Shown piece by piece: positions 23,191-31,310 of a DNA stretch of 35,092 bases. The notes under the pieces are model-generated. The model did not search any database and was not told where the DNA came from. It saw only the letters and a list, made by a program, of their open reading frames with translations. A program made the translations under genes and the position numbers. Source of the DNA: Halorubrum californiense DSM 19288. Lineage in GTDB: Archaea > Halobacteriota > Halobacteria > Halobacteriales > Haloferacaceae. Each line of letters starts with the position of its first letter. Within the stretch, counting starts at the first letter, position 1. The stretch covers positions 66,776 to 101,867 of the forward strand of contig NZ_AOJK01000072.1 in NCBI RefSeq assembly GCF_000336875.1. Direction: 5' to 3'.

Positions 23191-23340
23191 ACCGGACCGC
23201 GGCGCGGGAGCGACTTCAAGTCGCCGCTTCGGTTCGAGAAGCGAGCGCCCGGAAACCGAACCGCGCCGGCGCCGGCGACGGCGGCGGCGACAGCGGGAAG
23301 CAGTCGCTCAGCTGCGCCGGCGACGGCGGGACGCGGCCGC

Positions 23341-23946
23341 TCAGGAGAAGTCGCGCCGCATCGCGATCTCGAACCACGGGCAGAGGCGGAGCTGCCGGTA
23401 CAGCGCGGGGTTCTCGTGGAGGTGGTCGTAGTCGGCCCACAGCATCCCGCCGATCTCCTCTTCGTCCGGGTCGAGCGAGGTGTCGTCGAGGGTCACCTTC
23501 AGCACGGCGCACACCTCCCACTCGACGCCCTCGTTGGGGTAGTAGCGCTTGTACTCGAACTTGTCCGTCACGCGGAGGTCGTCGTACTGGTCGGGCGAGA
23601 TACCGAGTTCCTCTTCGAGGCGCTGCTCGGTGGCGTCCTCCTGGGACTGCCCCTCGACGGGGTGGGAGGCGACCGTGCCGTCCCAGTGGCCGTCCCACAG
23701 GCGCTTGTTCGGCGCGCGCTGTGCCAGCAGGATCCGGCCGTCCCTGTCGAAGACGAGGCAGGTGAACGCGCGGTGCCGGATCCCGTCGCCGGTGTGCGCG
23801 TCGAGTCGGTTCACCGTTCCCTGCGCCACGTCGTCGGGATCGACGGCGATGACGTCCTGAAGCGCGTTCTCGTGGTCGGTGTCGCTCGTGTCGCTCGCGC
23901 CGTCGCCGGCGGAGTCCCCCGGCGCGGCCGCGTCTTCGGAACTCAT
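23341..23946 (-). CDS. idi: Type I isopentenyl-diphosphate isomerase-like Nudix protein lacking the catalytic Cys
   Basis: A 201-residue Nudix-fold relative of type I IPP:DMAPP isomerase, which balances C5 units for archaeal lipids and carotenoids. The line-up with the E. coli enzyme is clear: RHRAFTCLVFDRDGRILL, RLWDGHWDGTVASHP (about 82-96), EDATEQRLEEELGI and the VEWEVCAVL strand, with the catalytic glutamates kept (Glu142, Glu144). At the place of the essential cysteine (NSVCGHP in E. coli) this protein has alanine (TVASHP, Ala93). An acidic extension covers residues 1-28. The ATG at 23946 follows a TATA-like CTTATTAGC about 27 bp upstream. It may be a divergent isomerase, or a Nudix hydrolase derived from it. 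Confidence 0.85.
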   Translation of the reverse strand: MSSEDAAAPGDSAGDGASDTSDTDHENALQDVIAVDPDDVAQGTVNRLDAHTGDGIRHRAFTCLVFDRDGRILLAQRAPNKRLWDGHWDGTVASHPVEGQSQEDATEQRLEEELGISPDQYDDLRVTDKFEYKRYYPNEGVEWEVCAVLKVTLDDTSLDPDEEEIGGMLWADYDHLHENPALYRQLRLCPWFEIAMRRDFS

Positions 23947-24096
23947 GCGCGATACGTCGCAGACCAAGGCTAATAAGGGTTCGATACGGCGCCCGGATCC
24001 CGGCCCGACGGCGCTTCGCTCCCGCCGACCGCCGCTCCGTCCACGGCCGCCGGCGCTTCGACGCTCTTAACCGCGTCCCGGCGCTACTTCGCGCGG

Positions 24097-25503
24097 ATGA
24101 GTGACCCGGCGCTCGACGTCGTCGAGTTCGTGTTGACGACGCACTTCTACACGCAGGACCGCGACCTCGACGAGAACGACCTGCCGCCGCGCTTCCGGCA
24201 GGTGTTCTGGTCGGCCGACGCCGCCGAGGACGCCCCCGGCGGCGTGGAGCGACCGCTGAAGGCGACCGACGAGACCACCCGTACCGCCACCGGCGTCGAG
24301 CGGCCGTGGGACGCGGTCTCCGACCTCCTCTTCACCCAACGGACGGAGTTCTCGGGCGAGATATCGCTGACGCAGCCCGCGATGGGGTTGGAGTGGTACC
24401 GCGACCGCGCGGACGACCAGCGCGTCGCGGGGAACCCGACGCTCGTCGCCGCGCTGGAGACCGCCGAGGACCTCGATGCGCCGGTGACGCGCGAGGAGGC
24501 CAGAGACGACGTGCGACCGGTCCAGGCCGACCGCGTCTGGATCGACGCGCTGCTCGCGGAGTACTTCGACGAGGACGAGGACGGTGAGATGCTCGACCTC
24601 GTCAACGTCCGCGCCCCCGAGGAGATCGAGACCACGCTGGCCGACCTCGTGTTGACCGGCGATCAGGAGGGCGAGATCCAGAAGATCGTGAAGGCGATCG
24701 AGCACCGAGAGTACCTCGCGGAGATCGGCCTGCGCGAGATCGGGAAGCTGCTGTTCGTCGGCCCGCCGGGGACCGGGAAGACGACCGTCTCGCGCGCGCT
24801 CGCCCACGAGCTCGGCCTGCCGTTCGTCGAGGTGAAGCTCTCGATGATCACGAGCCAGTACCTCGGCGAGACGTCGAAGAACGTCGAGAAGAGCTTCGAG
24901 GTCGCCAAGCGGCTCTCGCCGTGTATCCTCTTCATCGACGAGTTCGACTCGGTGGCGAAGACCCGCCGCTCGGACGAACACGCGGCCCTGAAGCGCGCGG
25001 TCAACACCCTGCTGAAGTCGATCGACGAGGTGTCGCTGGTCCGCGACGAGGTGCTCCTCATCGGCGCGACGAACCACCCGGACCAGCTCGACGCCGCCGC
25101 GTGGCGCCGGTTCGACGAGATCGTCAACTTCCCCAAGCCGGACCGCGACATGCGCGCGGACATCCTCCGCGTGGTGACGAAGGAGATGCAGATCGCCGAC
25201 TTCGACCCCGAGGAGGTCGCCGACCGGACCAGCGGACTCACCGGCTCCGACCTCCGGATGGTCCTCCGGGAGGCCGTCCTCGCCGCGCTCACCGAAGACC
25301 GGATGACGATCACGCAGGCGGACGTGATGGCCGCGGTCACGGACTTCGAAGAGCGCGATAACCTCAAGAACATGGACATGATCGACGGCGAGGGCGCCGA
25401 GGTGCTCGGCGAGACGGGGTCCGGCGAGCAGGAACACACGCACGACGAGTCCGGCGACGGTCACGGCCACGACCACGCCGCCCACGGCACCTCGCACGAC
25501 TGA
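24097..25503 (+). CDS. AAA ATPase with His-rich C-terminal tail
   Basis: A 468-residue single-ring AAA protein. Residues 1-190 are a family-specific N-domain without a recognisable motif. The AAA module has Walker A FVGPPGTGKTT (220-230), pore-loop-like SMITSQYLGETSKNV (249-263), Walker B ILFIDEFDS (277-285), a sensor 1 segment LLIGATNHPDQLD and DEIVNFPKPDRDMR in the second region of homology, where the usual paired arginine fingers appear as RR before FDE. The small helical lid follows with GLTGSDLRMVLREA. The last about 30 residues are rich in His, Asp and Gly (EQEHTHDESGDGHGHDHAAH), which could bind metal. It resembles proteasome-ATPase/VAT relatives but is shorter; substrate unknown. A TATA-like ctcttaacc lies about 30 bp upstream. 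Confidence 0.88.
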   Translation: MSDPALDVVEFVLTTHFYTQDRDLDENDLPPRFRQVFWSADAAEDAPGGVERPLKATDETTRTATGVERPWDAVSDLLFTQRTEFSGEISLTQPAMGLEWYRDRADDQRVAGNPTLVAALETAEDLDAPVTREEARDDVRPVQADRVWIDALLAEYFDEDEDGEMLDLVNVRAPEEIETTLADLVLTGDQEGEIQKIVKAIEHREYLAEIGLREIGKLLFVGPPGTGKTTVSRALAHELGLPFVEVKLSMITSQYLGETSKNVEKSFEVAKRLSPCILFIDEFDSVAKTRRSDEHAALKRAVNTLLKSIDEVSLVRDEVLLIGATNHPDQLDAAAWRRFDEIVNFPKPDRDMRADILRVVTKEMQIADFDPEEVADRTSGLTGSDLRMVLREAVLAALTEDRMTITQADVMAAVTDFEERDNLKNMDMIDGEGAEVLGETGSGEQEHTHDESGDGHGHDHAAHGTSHD

Positions 25504-25558
25504 TCGCGACGGCGGCCGCCGCGTCGGGTTTCTCGGCGTCAACCGTCCCTACTGCCGG

Positions 25559-26143
25559 TTACCTTACTTCGCGGCGAACGCCAGCGACCGTATAGCCGAA
25601 TCCGCGGTCGACGATCCGCGGGTCGAGACCGATGTCGTCCATCGCGCCCGCGAGGTCGGCCGGCGCCCGGAATCGTGAGTCCATACCGATCGCGTGTTCG
25701 CCAGCGACGAGCAGTCTCCCGAGCGGGTGTTCCGGGTCGAACTCGCGGACGACGAGCGCGCCGCCGGGCGCGAGGGTGCGGGCCGCCTCGTCGAGCGCGG
25801 CGCCTTGGTCGGGCAGGTGGTGGAACGCGTCGACGATCGTGATCGCGTCGACGCTCGCGTCCCGGAACGGGAGGCGCCCCGCGTCGCCGGCGAGTCCGGA
25901 GAGCCCGCGGACGCGACGCGCCCGCGAGAGCATCTCGACGGAGGCGTCGACGACCGTGATCTCCGGGCCGGTCAGCGCGGCCGCCGCGCGGCCCGAGCCG
26001 CCGCCGACGTCGAGGAGGCGCTCTATCGGTCGCGCGGCGTGGTCGAGGCCGGCCGCCAGCGCCTCGCCGTCCGCCGGCGGCATGGCGAGGTCGTACAGCG
26101 GCGCCACCCGGTCGAAGAAGTCCACGTCGCCGACTCCGTACAT
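25559..26143 (-). CDS. Class I SAM-dependent methyltransferase (UbiE/COQ5-like)
   Basis: A 194-residue Rossmann-fold methyltransferase. SAM-binding motif I is LLDVGGGSGRAAAAL (about residues 44-58), motif II is ITVVDASVEML, then GDAGRLPFRDASVDAITIVDAFHHL (motifs III/IV) and an APGGALVVREFDPEHPLG segment. The N-terminus VDFFDRVAPLYDLAMP is characteristic of UbiE-type methyltransferases, which usually methylate quinones or small molecules, but the acceptor here is unknown. The frame extends to a TTG at 26170, yet the ATG at 26143 gives the conserved start. It is divergent from the GNAT gene, with about 70 bp between. Confidence 0.85.
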   Translation of the reverse strand: MYGVGDVDFFDRVAPLYDLAMPPADGEALAAGLDHAARPIERLLDVGGGSGRAAAALTGPEITVVDASVEMLSRARRVRGLSGLAGDAGRLPFRDASVDAITIVDAFHHLPDQGAALDEAARTLAPGGALVVREFDPEHPLGRLLVAGEHAIGMDSRFRAPADLAGAMDDIGLDPRIVDRGFGYTVAGVRREVR

Positions 26144-26213
26144 GGACGAGACGAGCGCCGCGAGGGACAAAGAGCCACCGCCCTATTTACCTCTTCGCCG
26201 CCGTACGGCGTCC

Positions 26214-26843
26214 ATGGAGTACGCCCTCGTGTGTCCGCCCGGCGAGGGGACGACCCTCCGCCTCGACTACCGGGCGTTCGCGTACGCCGGGAAGTTCGTC
26301 GTCGGGAAGCCGGGGAAGGCGGTGATCCGGACGCCGGACGGGCGCCCGGCCGCGCCGGACTGGGAGCCGGACGAGGCGCTGCCGGACACGGTCGGCCCCG
26401 AGGCGTTCGACGGGGACGTGATCGCCGCCGTCTCCTTCTCGCCCGACCGGACCGCCCCCGCCACCTGTCGGCTGCGGTACGTCACGGTCCACGCCGCGCG
26501 GCGCGGCGAGGGGATCGGCCCGCGGCTGATCGGCGAGACGGTCGCCGACCTCGCCGCCGCCGGCTTCGAGCGCGTGAAGATCGCCGTGAACAACCCGTTC
26601 GCGTACGAGGCGTGCCACAAGTGCGGCTTCGCGTACACCGGCGAGCGCACCGGAATCGCCGAGTTGGAGCTGGCCCGGCCGGCCGCAGAGCCCGCCGACG
26701 CGGACCCGGAGCGGTACCGCGAGGGGCTGGCGGCGTTCCGCGAGACCGACGGGGAACTGAGCCGGGCGGAGCGCCGCTTCGTCGCCGAGCGGCTGGAGCG
26801 CGGCCCCCCCGAACCCGACCGGACACCGCGTGACGGGCGCTAA
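26214..26843 (+). CDS. GNAT family N-acetyltransferase
   Basis: A 209-residue acetyl-CoA-dependent acyltransferase fold. The conserved region CRLRYVTVHAARRGEGIGPRLI (about residues 83-104) has the Q/RxxGxG/A-type acetyl-CoA-binding loop (RRGEGIG), followed by VKIAVNNPFAYEACHKCGFAYTGE (about 122-145), the C-terminal strand and helix with the N-x-A/YE and GF signatures. The first 70 residues form an unusual family-specific N-part (LRLDYRAFAYAGKFVVGKPGKAV). The last 45 residues are a charged tail. A TATA-like ctatttacc about 27 bp upstream suggests leaderless expression. It converges with tspO, the two stops overlapping by 4 bp. Substrate unknown. Confidence 0.85.
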   Translation: MEYALVCPPGEGTTLRLDYRAFAYAGKFVVGKPGKAVIRTPDGRPAAPDWEPDEALPDTVGPEAFDGDVIAAVSFSPDRTAPATCRLRYVTVHAARRGEGIGPRLIGETVADLAAAGFERVKIAVNNPFAYEACHKCGFAYTGERTGIAELELARPAAEPADADPERYREGLAAFRETDGELSRAERRFVAERLERGPPEPDRTPRDGR

Positions 26844-27352
26844 TTGAGCGTCCAGATGGCGTAGTTGAGCGCGGTCGCGAAACAGACCCACGCGAGGTAG
26901 GGGAGCAAAAGCGCCGCCGCGCGCCGGTCGACGCGCTCGAAGGCGCGTATCGTCGCGACGACGAGGGGGAGGAGGACGACGAGGATGGCGAGCCCGAGGT
27001 CGGGGCGTTCGAGCCCCCAGAAGACGGGCGACCACGCGACGTTGACGGCAAGTTGGACGCCGAACAGGACGAGCGCGGTCCGGACGCGACCCCTCGACGC
27101 GCCGCGGTCGCGGCCGGCGAGGTAGACGAGCGCGGCGGCGGCGCCGAGGAGCGCGTACAGGATCGGCCAGACGACCCCGAACGCCCACCCGGGCGGATAG
27201 AAACCGGGGAGTTCCAGCGCCGTGAACCACGCGCTCTGTGTCGTGGTGAACGGGACGCCGAGCGCGCCGATCAGGTTGACGGCGACCGCCGCGCCGGCGA
27301 TGAGGAGGGCGTCGCGTCGGTCCGGGAGCCGGGAGTTCGTGGTCGTCGCCAT
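26840..27352 (-). CDS. tspO: TspO/MBR family membrane protein
   Basis: A 170-residue tryptophan-rich sensory protein/peripheral benzodiazepine receptor family member with five TM segments (about residues 16-36, 52-76, 86-106, 115-135 and 143-167). Typical family segments are WFTALELPGFYPPGWAFGVVWPILYALLG (42-70), VQLAVNVAWSPVFWGLERPDLG (about 99-120) and AALNYAIWTLN at the C-terminus. TspO proteins bind porphyrins and cholesterol-like ligands and modulate tetrapyrrole-related stress responses. The heme/siroheme operon elsewhere in this window is therefore a possible functional partner, but they are 23 kb apart. The ATG at 27352 lies about 27 bp from a TATA-like ATTTAAGCC. Confidence 0.93.
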   Translation of the reverse strand: MATTTNSRLPDRRDALLIAGAAVAVNLIGALGVPFTTTQSAWFTALELPGFYPPGWAFGVVWPILYALLGAAAALVYLAGRDRGASRGRVRTALVLFGVQLAVNVAWSPVFWGLERPDLGLAILVVLLPLVVATIRAFERVDRRAAALLLPYLAWVCFATALNYAIWTLN

Positions 27353-27374
27353 ACCCGTCGTCGGCCCCGCGACG

Positions 27375-27384
27375 GCTTAAATCC
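27375..27384 (-). promoter_or_regulatory. TATA-like box of tspO
   Basis: On the minus strand GATTTAAGCC is centred about 27 bp upstream of the tspO ATG. It sits just 5' of the AI-2E-family gene's stop, so tspO has its own promoter. Confidence 0.6.
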
Positions 27385-27387
27385 CGC

Positions 27388-28404
27388 TCAGATAGCGTCG
27401 TAATCCTCGCGGAACGTCTCCAGCGTGGCCGCGAGCACGCCGATCACGATGGGGCCCACGAAGAGCCCGGTGAATCCGACCGAGTAGATGCCGCCGAACA
27501 CGCCGAGCAGGATGATCGCCGGGTTCAGGTGCGCCTGCTGGTCGATGACGAGCGGGCGGGCGTAGTTGTCCACCATCGCGATCACCGCGACGCCGTAGAC
27601 GGCGAGGAAGACCCCGGCCGTCACCTGGTCGATTATTACGAGGTAGGCGGCGGCCGGCCCCCACACGAAGAAGGCGCCGATGAGCGGCAGCAGCGCCAGC
27701 ACCGCCATCACGAACGTCCAGAACACCACGTTGGGGATGCCGACGACCCACAGGCCGAGCCCGGCGACCAGCGCCTGGAGGAGCGCGACGGAGATGTGGC
27801 CGATGACGACGCCGCGGGTCATCACGTTCACGCGGTCGACGAGGTCGGCGGTCACGTCCGAGGGGAGCGGGCTCGTCGCTCGGATCCACTCGACGAACGC
27901 CGGGCCGTCGATGAGGGTGTAGTACACGAGGAAGAGCGCGAGCGACAGCCCGACGGACACGCGGATCGCCGTGTTCAACACGCCGCTGAACCCGCCGAAC
28001 AGCGTCTGGACGAGGAGTTCGCCGGCGGTCTGAAGGAGGTCGCCGACCTCCGGGTCCTGTCCCGTGAGGGCCGCGATTTCGGCTTCGATGGCGGCGATGT
28101 CGATCCCCGTCTCGCCGGCCGCGATCGCGGTGAGGTCGCGGACGAACACCCACGAGATGTACGCGAGTGGCAGGATCACGGCGACGATTGCCGAGAAGAT
28201 GAGGGTCATCGCCGACAGCATCTGGCCGAACCGCTTCGAGACGCGCTTGCGCAGCCAGCGGGTGAGCCGGCGGTGGAACGGGTAGAGGATGAAGGCGAGA
28301 ATCGCCGAGGCGATCACGTACTCGACGAACGGGAGGATGACGAAGAGGGTCAGGAGCGCGACCGACCCCATGAGGAGCAGCAGGAACGATTGCCCGCGGT
28401 TCAT
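27388..28404 (-). CDS. AI-2E/PerM family transporter-like protein
   Basis: A 338-residue membrane protein of the AI-2E family transporter (PerM/UPF0118) superfamily. There are about eight hydrophobic segments, two near the start (residues 5-50, including FVEYVIASAILAFILYPFHRRLTR), one at about 63-90, a hydrophilic domain about 95-150, and the rest after 155. The signature YVIASAILAFILYPFHRRL and the late NPAIILLGVFGGIYSVGFTGLFVGPIVIGVL region are diagnostic. Members export small molecules or Na+/Li+ in exchange for protons in some bacteria; the solute here is unknown. The ATG at 28404 is preferred because a TATA-like TTTATAATC lies about 25 bp upstream. Confidence 0.93.
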   Translation of the reverse strand: MNRGQSFLLLLMGSVALLTLFVILPFVEYVIASAILAFILYPFHRRLTRWLRKRVSKRFGQMLSAMTLIFSAIVAVILPLAYISWVFVRDLTAIAAGETGIDIAAIEAEIAALTGQDPEVGDLLQTAGELLVQTLFGGFSGVLNTAIRVSVGLSLALFLVYYTLIDGPAFVEWIRATSPLPSDVTADLVDRVNVMTRGVVIGHISVALLQALVAGLGLWVVGIPNVVFWTFVMAVLALLPLIGAFFVWGPAAAYLVIIDQVTAGVFLAVYGVAVIAMVDNYARPLVIDQQAHLNPAIILLGVFGGIYSVGFTGLFVGPIVIGVLAATLETFREDYDAI

Positions 28405-28424
28405 ACGGCTCCGTCTCTCCGGCG

Positions 28425-28434
28425 GATTATAAAC
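28425..28434 (-). promoter_or_regulatory. TATA box of AI-2E family gene
   Basis: On the minus strand GTTTATAATC is centred about 25 bp upstream of the ATG at 28404, supporting the internal ATG over the longer frame. Confidence 0.6.
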
Positions 28435-28515
28435 GTGGCCGGCGGACGCGCGCGACCCCCGAGCCGCGCGCAACCATGTCGGAAGCGAGAAGCGAGTCGG
28501 CCGAGTCGGGCGGGC

Positions 28516-29112
28516 TCAGGCGCTCGCCTCGTCCTCGTCGAGTCCGGGCGCGGTCGCGGCGTCGACCTCGTCCGGCTCCTCCGTGTCGCCGCCGACGACC
28601 GTCTCCCCGTCGTCGGTCTCGACGTACACGTCGTCGGCGAAGCCGGCGAGCGCGTTCTCGTACTCCGGCGAGTCGAGCCTCTCGGGGGTCTCCGGCGCCT
28701 CGGCGATCCCATCCAGCGGGCGGAACTCGCCCAGCGGATCGTCGATGGTGATCGAGTACCGGGAGAAGAAGGACTCGTACCGGCGGTAGTGCGCCTCCAG
28801 CTCGTCGCCCGGGATCTCCATCATCTCCGTCCAGCCGTGGTTGAAGAAGTCGAAGTTCGCCTGGACGTGGGTGATCTCGCGGGCCTCGGCCTCCGGGAAC
28901 CCGGCCTCCAGCGCGGCGACGTACGCGTCCATCGTCGCGTCGAAGAAGCTGTCGAGGTGGTCGCGGCGCTCCTCGCGGCGCTCCTCCTCGGCCTTGTTGA
29001 GGAAGATGCTCGTGTGGAGGTCGACGAGCTTGTCGTTGGCGACGTCGCCGACCACCGGCGTGGTCAACGCCTTCTTGGCGGCCCAGTGGCGGATGTTTTG
29101 CCGGATTTTCAT
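28516..29112 (-). CDS. Haloarchaeal protein, probably DUF6149
   Basis: A 198-residue soluble protein of a haloarchaeal family I recall as DUF6149. The conserved-looking core is MKIRQNIRHWAAKKALTTP, then DVANDKLVDLHTSIFLNKA, HLDSFFDATMDAYVAALEAGFPEAEAREI and THVQANFDFFNHGWTEMMEIP (about residues 10-104), all predicted helical. The C-terminal 60 residues are an acidic, Asp/Glu-rich tail with a short hydrophobic piece (VYVETDDGETVV). No catalytic motif is visible. It is transcribed away from the DUF1684 gene and is separated from the AI-2E gene by about 110 bp. Function unknown. Confidence 0.8.
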   Translation of the reverse strand: MKIRQNIRHWAAKKALTTPVVGDVANDKLVDLHTSIFLNKAEEERREERRDHLDSFFDATMDAYVAALEAGFPEAEAREITHVQANFDFFNHGWTEMMEIPGDELEAHYRRYESFFSRYSITIDDPLGEFRPLDGIAEAPETPERLDSPEYENALAGFADDVYVETDDGETVVGGDTEEPDEVDAATAPGLDEDEASA

Positions 29113-29268
29113 ATGCGTGGTTGGGCCGGGACGCTCTTGAATGTGTGGCGTCGGGGCTCACATGTGCGGCGCCGGGGTCGGCTCCCACGCCGACCGCACC
29201 GGCCCGTGTGCGACGCCGACCACGCCGCGGAACTGTTATTGCGCCCTCCAAACAATATTACTGTAGAC

Positions 29269-29847
29269 ATGGCATCGGAAAACGCAGACGACGACTGGGC
29301 GGGGCAGGTGGAGGCGCATCGACAGGCGAAGGTCCAGCAGTTCCGCGAGTCGGCGCGGTCACCGCTACCGGTCTCGATGCGGGGAGACTCCTTCCCCGGG
29401 CTGGCGTTCTTCGATCCGGACCCGGCGTACCGGTTCGTCGTCCCGCTCCACGAACACGAGGAGAAGGAGACCGTCACCGTCGAGACGACCGCCGACGGCG
29501 AGCAGACGTACCGCCGCTGGGGGGAGTTCCGCTTCGAGGCCGACGGCGAGCCGACGACGCTTCAGGCGTACCGCCCGGCCGACGGCGCGGACCGCTTCTG
29601 GGTGCCGTTCCGCGACGCGACCAGCGGCGAGGCGACGTACGGCGCGGGGCGGTACCTCGACTTGGAGCCCGACCGCGACCGCGTCGACGGCGAGTGGGTG
29701 GTCGATTTCAATCACGCGTACAACCCGACGTGCGCGTACAACCACGCGTACGAGTGTCCGCTCGTCCCGACGGAGAACTGGCTCGACGTCGCGATCGAGG
29801 CCGGCGAGAAGGAGTTCCCCGCGGAGCCGGCCGGCGCGGACCACTAA
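29269..29847 (+). CDS. DUF1684 domain protein
   Basis: A 192-residue protein consisting almost wholly of a DUF1684 domain. Recognisable parts are RRWGEFRFEADGEPTTLQAY (about residues 82-101), FWVPFRDATSGEATYGAGRYLDL (110-132), DFNHAYNPTCAYNHAYECPLVP (146-167) and LDVAIEAGEKEF (172-183). The family's conserved GRYL, DFNxAYNPxCAY and CPxxP motifs are all present. Its biochemical role is not established. The ATG at 29269 is preceded by an AT-rich aacaatatta at 29251-29260 and by ctgttattgc about 31 bp upstream, so the promoter spacing is ambiguous. No operon partner is apparent. Confidence 0.93.
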   Translation: MASENADDDWAGQVEAHRQAKVQQFRESARSPLPVSMRGDSFPGLAFFDPDPAYRFVVPLHEHEEKETVTVETTADGEQTYRRWGEFRFEADGEPTTLQAYRPADGADRFWVPFRDATSGEATYGAGRYLDLEPDRDRVDGEWVVDFNHAYNPTCAYNHAYECPLVPTENWLDVAIEAGEKEFPAEPAGADH

Positions 29848-30011
29848 TCGACGGCACGGGGCGCTGATCGAGAGTCCCGAGCGCAGAGCTGAGCCGAGCG
29901 ATCCCCCGAGAGCGGTCCACCATCTCCCGTTTTCGGCGGTCGTGCGTATTCGTCGCACGCCCCCGGACGCGGATGACAACCCACATTAACCATGAATCCG
30001 AACGGCCGGCT

Positions 30012-31250
30012 ATGAGCGATTCGTACGTGATCATCGGTGACGGAATCGCGGGCGCGTCCGCGGCCGAGACGCTGCGCGAGGAAGCGCCCGAGGCCGAGAT
30101 CACGGTTCTCACGGACGAGGGTGAGTCCCTCTACAACCGGATCCTGATCAAGGAGTACGCGAAGGGGAAACTCCCCGAGGCCCCGATTTCGATCCATCAG
30201 GAGGACTGGTACGACGACCACGACGTGGACCTCCGACTCAACACGGTCGTCGTCGACATCGACGTCGACGAGGAAGCGGTTCACACCCACGAGGGCGAGA
30301 CCTTCGAGTACGACAGCCTCCTGCTCGCGATCGGCGGCACGCCCCAGCAGCTCCCGGTCGAGAACGCCGACGCCGACGGGATCCACCACTTCTGGACGTT
30401 CCAGGACGCCCGCCGGATCAAAGAGAGCGTCGAGGACGCGGAGCAGGGCGTCATCGTCGGCGCCGGCCTGCTCGGCATCGACTTCGCGGCCATCTGCGGC
30501 GCGCAGGGCGTGGAGGCGAAGTACCTGATGCGCGGCGACAACTGGTGGCGCTACGCGCTCTCGGAGGAGGGCGCGGAGATCATGCACGAGGCGATGCGCG
30601 AGCGCGGCGTCGAGCCGGTCTTCGACTCCGGCGTCGATCACTTCGAGGTCGACGCTGACGGCCACGTCGAGGCCGCGGTCGACCCGAACGGCGAGCGCTA
30701 CGAGTGCGACTTCGCCGGCGTCGCCATCGGGCTGAACTTCAACACCGAACTCGTCGAGGACACGCCGCTGGAACTCGACGACGGCATCGTCGTCGACGAG
30801 TTCATGCGCACCAACGTCGACAACGTGTTCGCCGCGGGCGACATCACCACGTTCAACGACCTCATCCTCGGCGAGCGGGCGAAGAACGGATCGTGGGGGT
30901 CGGCCAAAGAGCAGGGGACGATCGCGGCCCGAAACATGGTCGACTACGGCAGCGAGGAGTTCGAGTGGGTCTCCTCGTACTCGATCACGCACTTCGACTT
31001 CCCGTTCCTCTCGTTCGGCCACCCGACGCTCGGCGACGACTCGGTGGAGGCGACCACCGGCGAGAACGAGTGGCGCCGCGTCGCGCTGAAGGACGGGAAG
31101 GTGGTCGGCGGCGTGCTCATCGGCGACCTCTCGCCGCAGTCCGCGTTCAAACAGCTGATGCGCGAGGGCCGCGACGTGAGCGACCAGACGGACCGTCTCA
31201 TGGAGCCCGGCTTCTCGGTCGACGACCTGGCGGCCCCGACCGAGCAGTAG
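30012..31250 (+). CDS. FAD/NAD(P)-dependent oxidoreductase (rubredoxin/nitrite-reductase-like)
   Basis: A 412-residue flavoprotein of the pyridine-nucleotide-disulfide reductase superfamily. The FAD-binding motif is YVIIGDGIAGASAAETL (about residues 5-21), the NAD(P)H motif is QGVIVGAGLLGIDFA (about 146-160), and the third FAD motif is VDNVFAAGDITTF (about 273-285). No redox-active CxxxxC pair is present near the N-terminus, so it is of the NirB large-subunit/rubredoxin reductase type. The electron acceptor is unknown. The C-terminal 75 residues hold a small domain with HFDFPFLSFGHPTLGD. The ATG at 30012 is chosen over an upstream in-frame ATG at 29973 because the intervening sequence has a TATA-like acattaacc about 25 bp before it. 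Confidence 0.9.
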   Translation: MSDSYVIIGDGIAGASAAETLREEAPEAEITVLTDEGESLYNRILIKEYAKGKLPEAPISIHQEDWYDDHDVDLRLNTVVVDIDVDEEAVHTHEGETFEYDSLLLAIGGTPQQLPVENADADGIHHFWTFQDARRIKESVEDAEQGVIVGAGLLGIDFAAICGAQGVEAKYLMRGDNWWRYALSEEGAEIMHEAMRERGVEPVFDSGVDHFEVDADGHVEAAVDPNGERYECDFAGVAIGLNFNTELVEDTPLELDDGIVVDEFMRTNVDNVFAAGDITTFNDLILGERAKNGSWGSAKEQGTIAARNMVDYGSEEFEWVSSYSITHFDFPFLSFGHPTLGDDSVEATTGENEWRRVALKDGKVVGGVLIGDLSPQSAFKQLMREGRDVSDQTDRLMEPGFSVDDLAAPTEQ

Positions 31251-31279
31251 CGGCGGGCCCCGAGCGACGGTTCAAGTCG

Positions 31280-31288
31280 CTTTTTAGG
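31280..31288 (+). promoter_or_regulatory. TATA-like box of PAS kinase
   Basis: The sequence ctttttagg is centred about 27 bp upstream of the ATG at 31311. No ribosome binding site is seen, so a leaderless transcript is likely. Confidence 0.6.
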
Positions 31289-31310
31289 CTGTGCGTGTTA
31301 CTACTCCCAG

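Noticed and set aside
23216..23340. GC-rich repeats (gcgccggcgacggcgg, two copies) between the DUF2064-like and idi genes
   Set aside because: The repeats are short and of low complexity, and I see no consistent structure or promoter role.
29973..30011. An earlier ATG for the FAD oxidoreductase
   Set aside because: The added residues (MTTHINHESERPA) lie upstream of the family start and over the probable TATA box; the ATG at 30012 places the GxGxxG motif at the expected distance.
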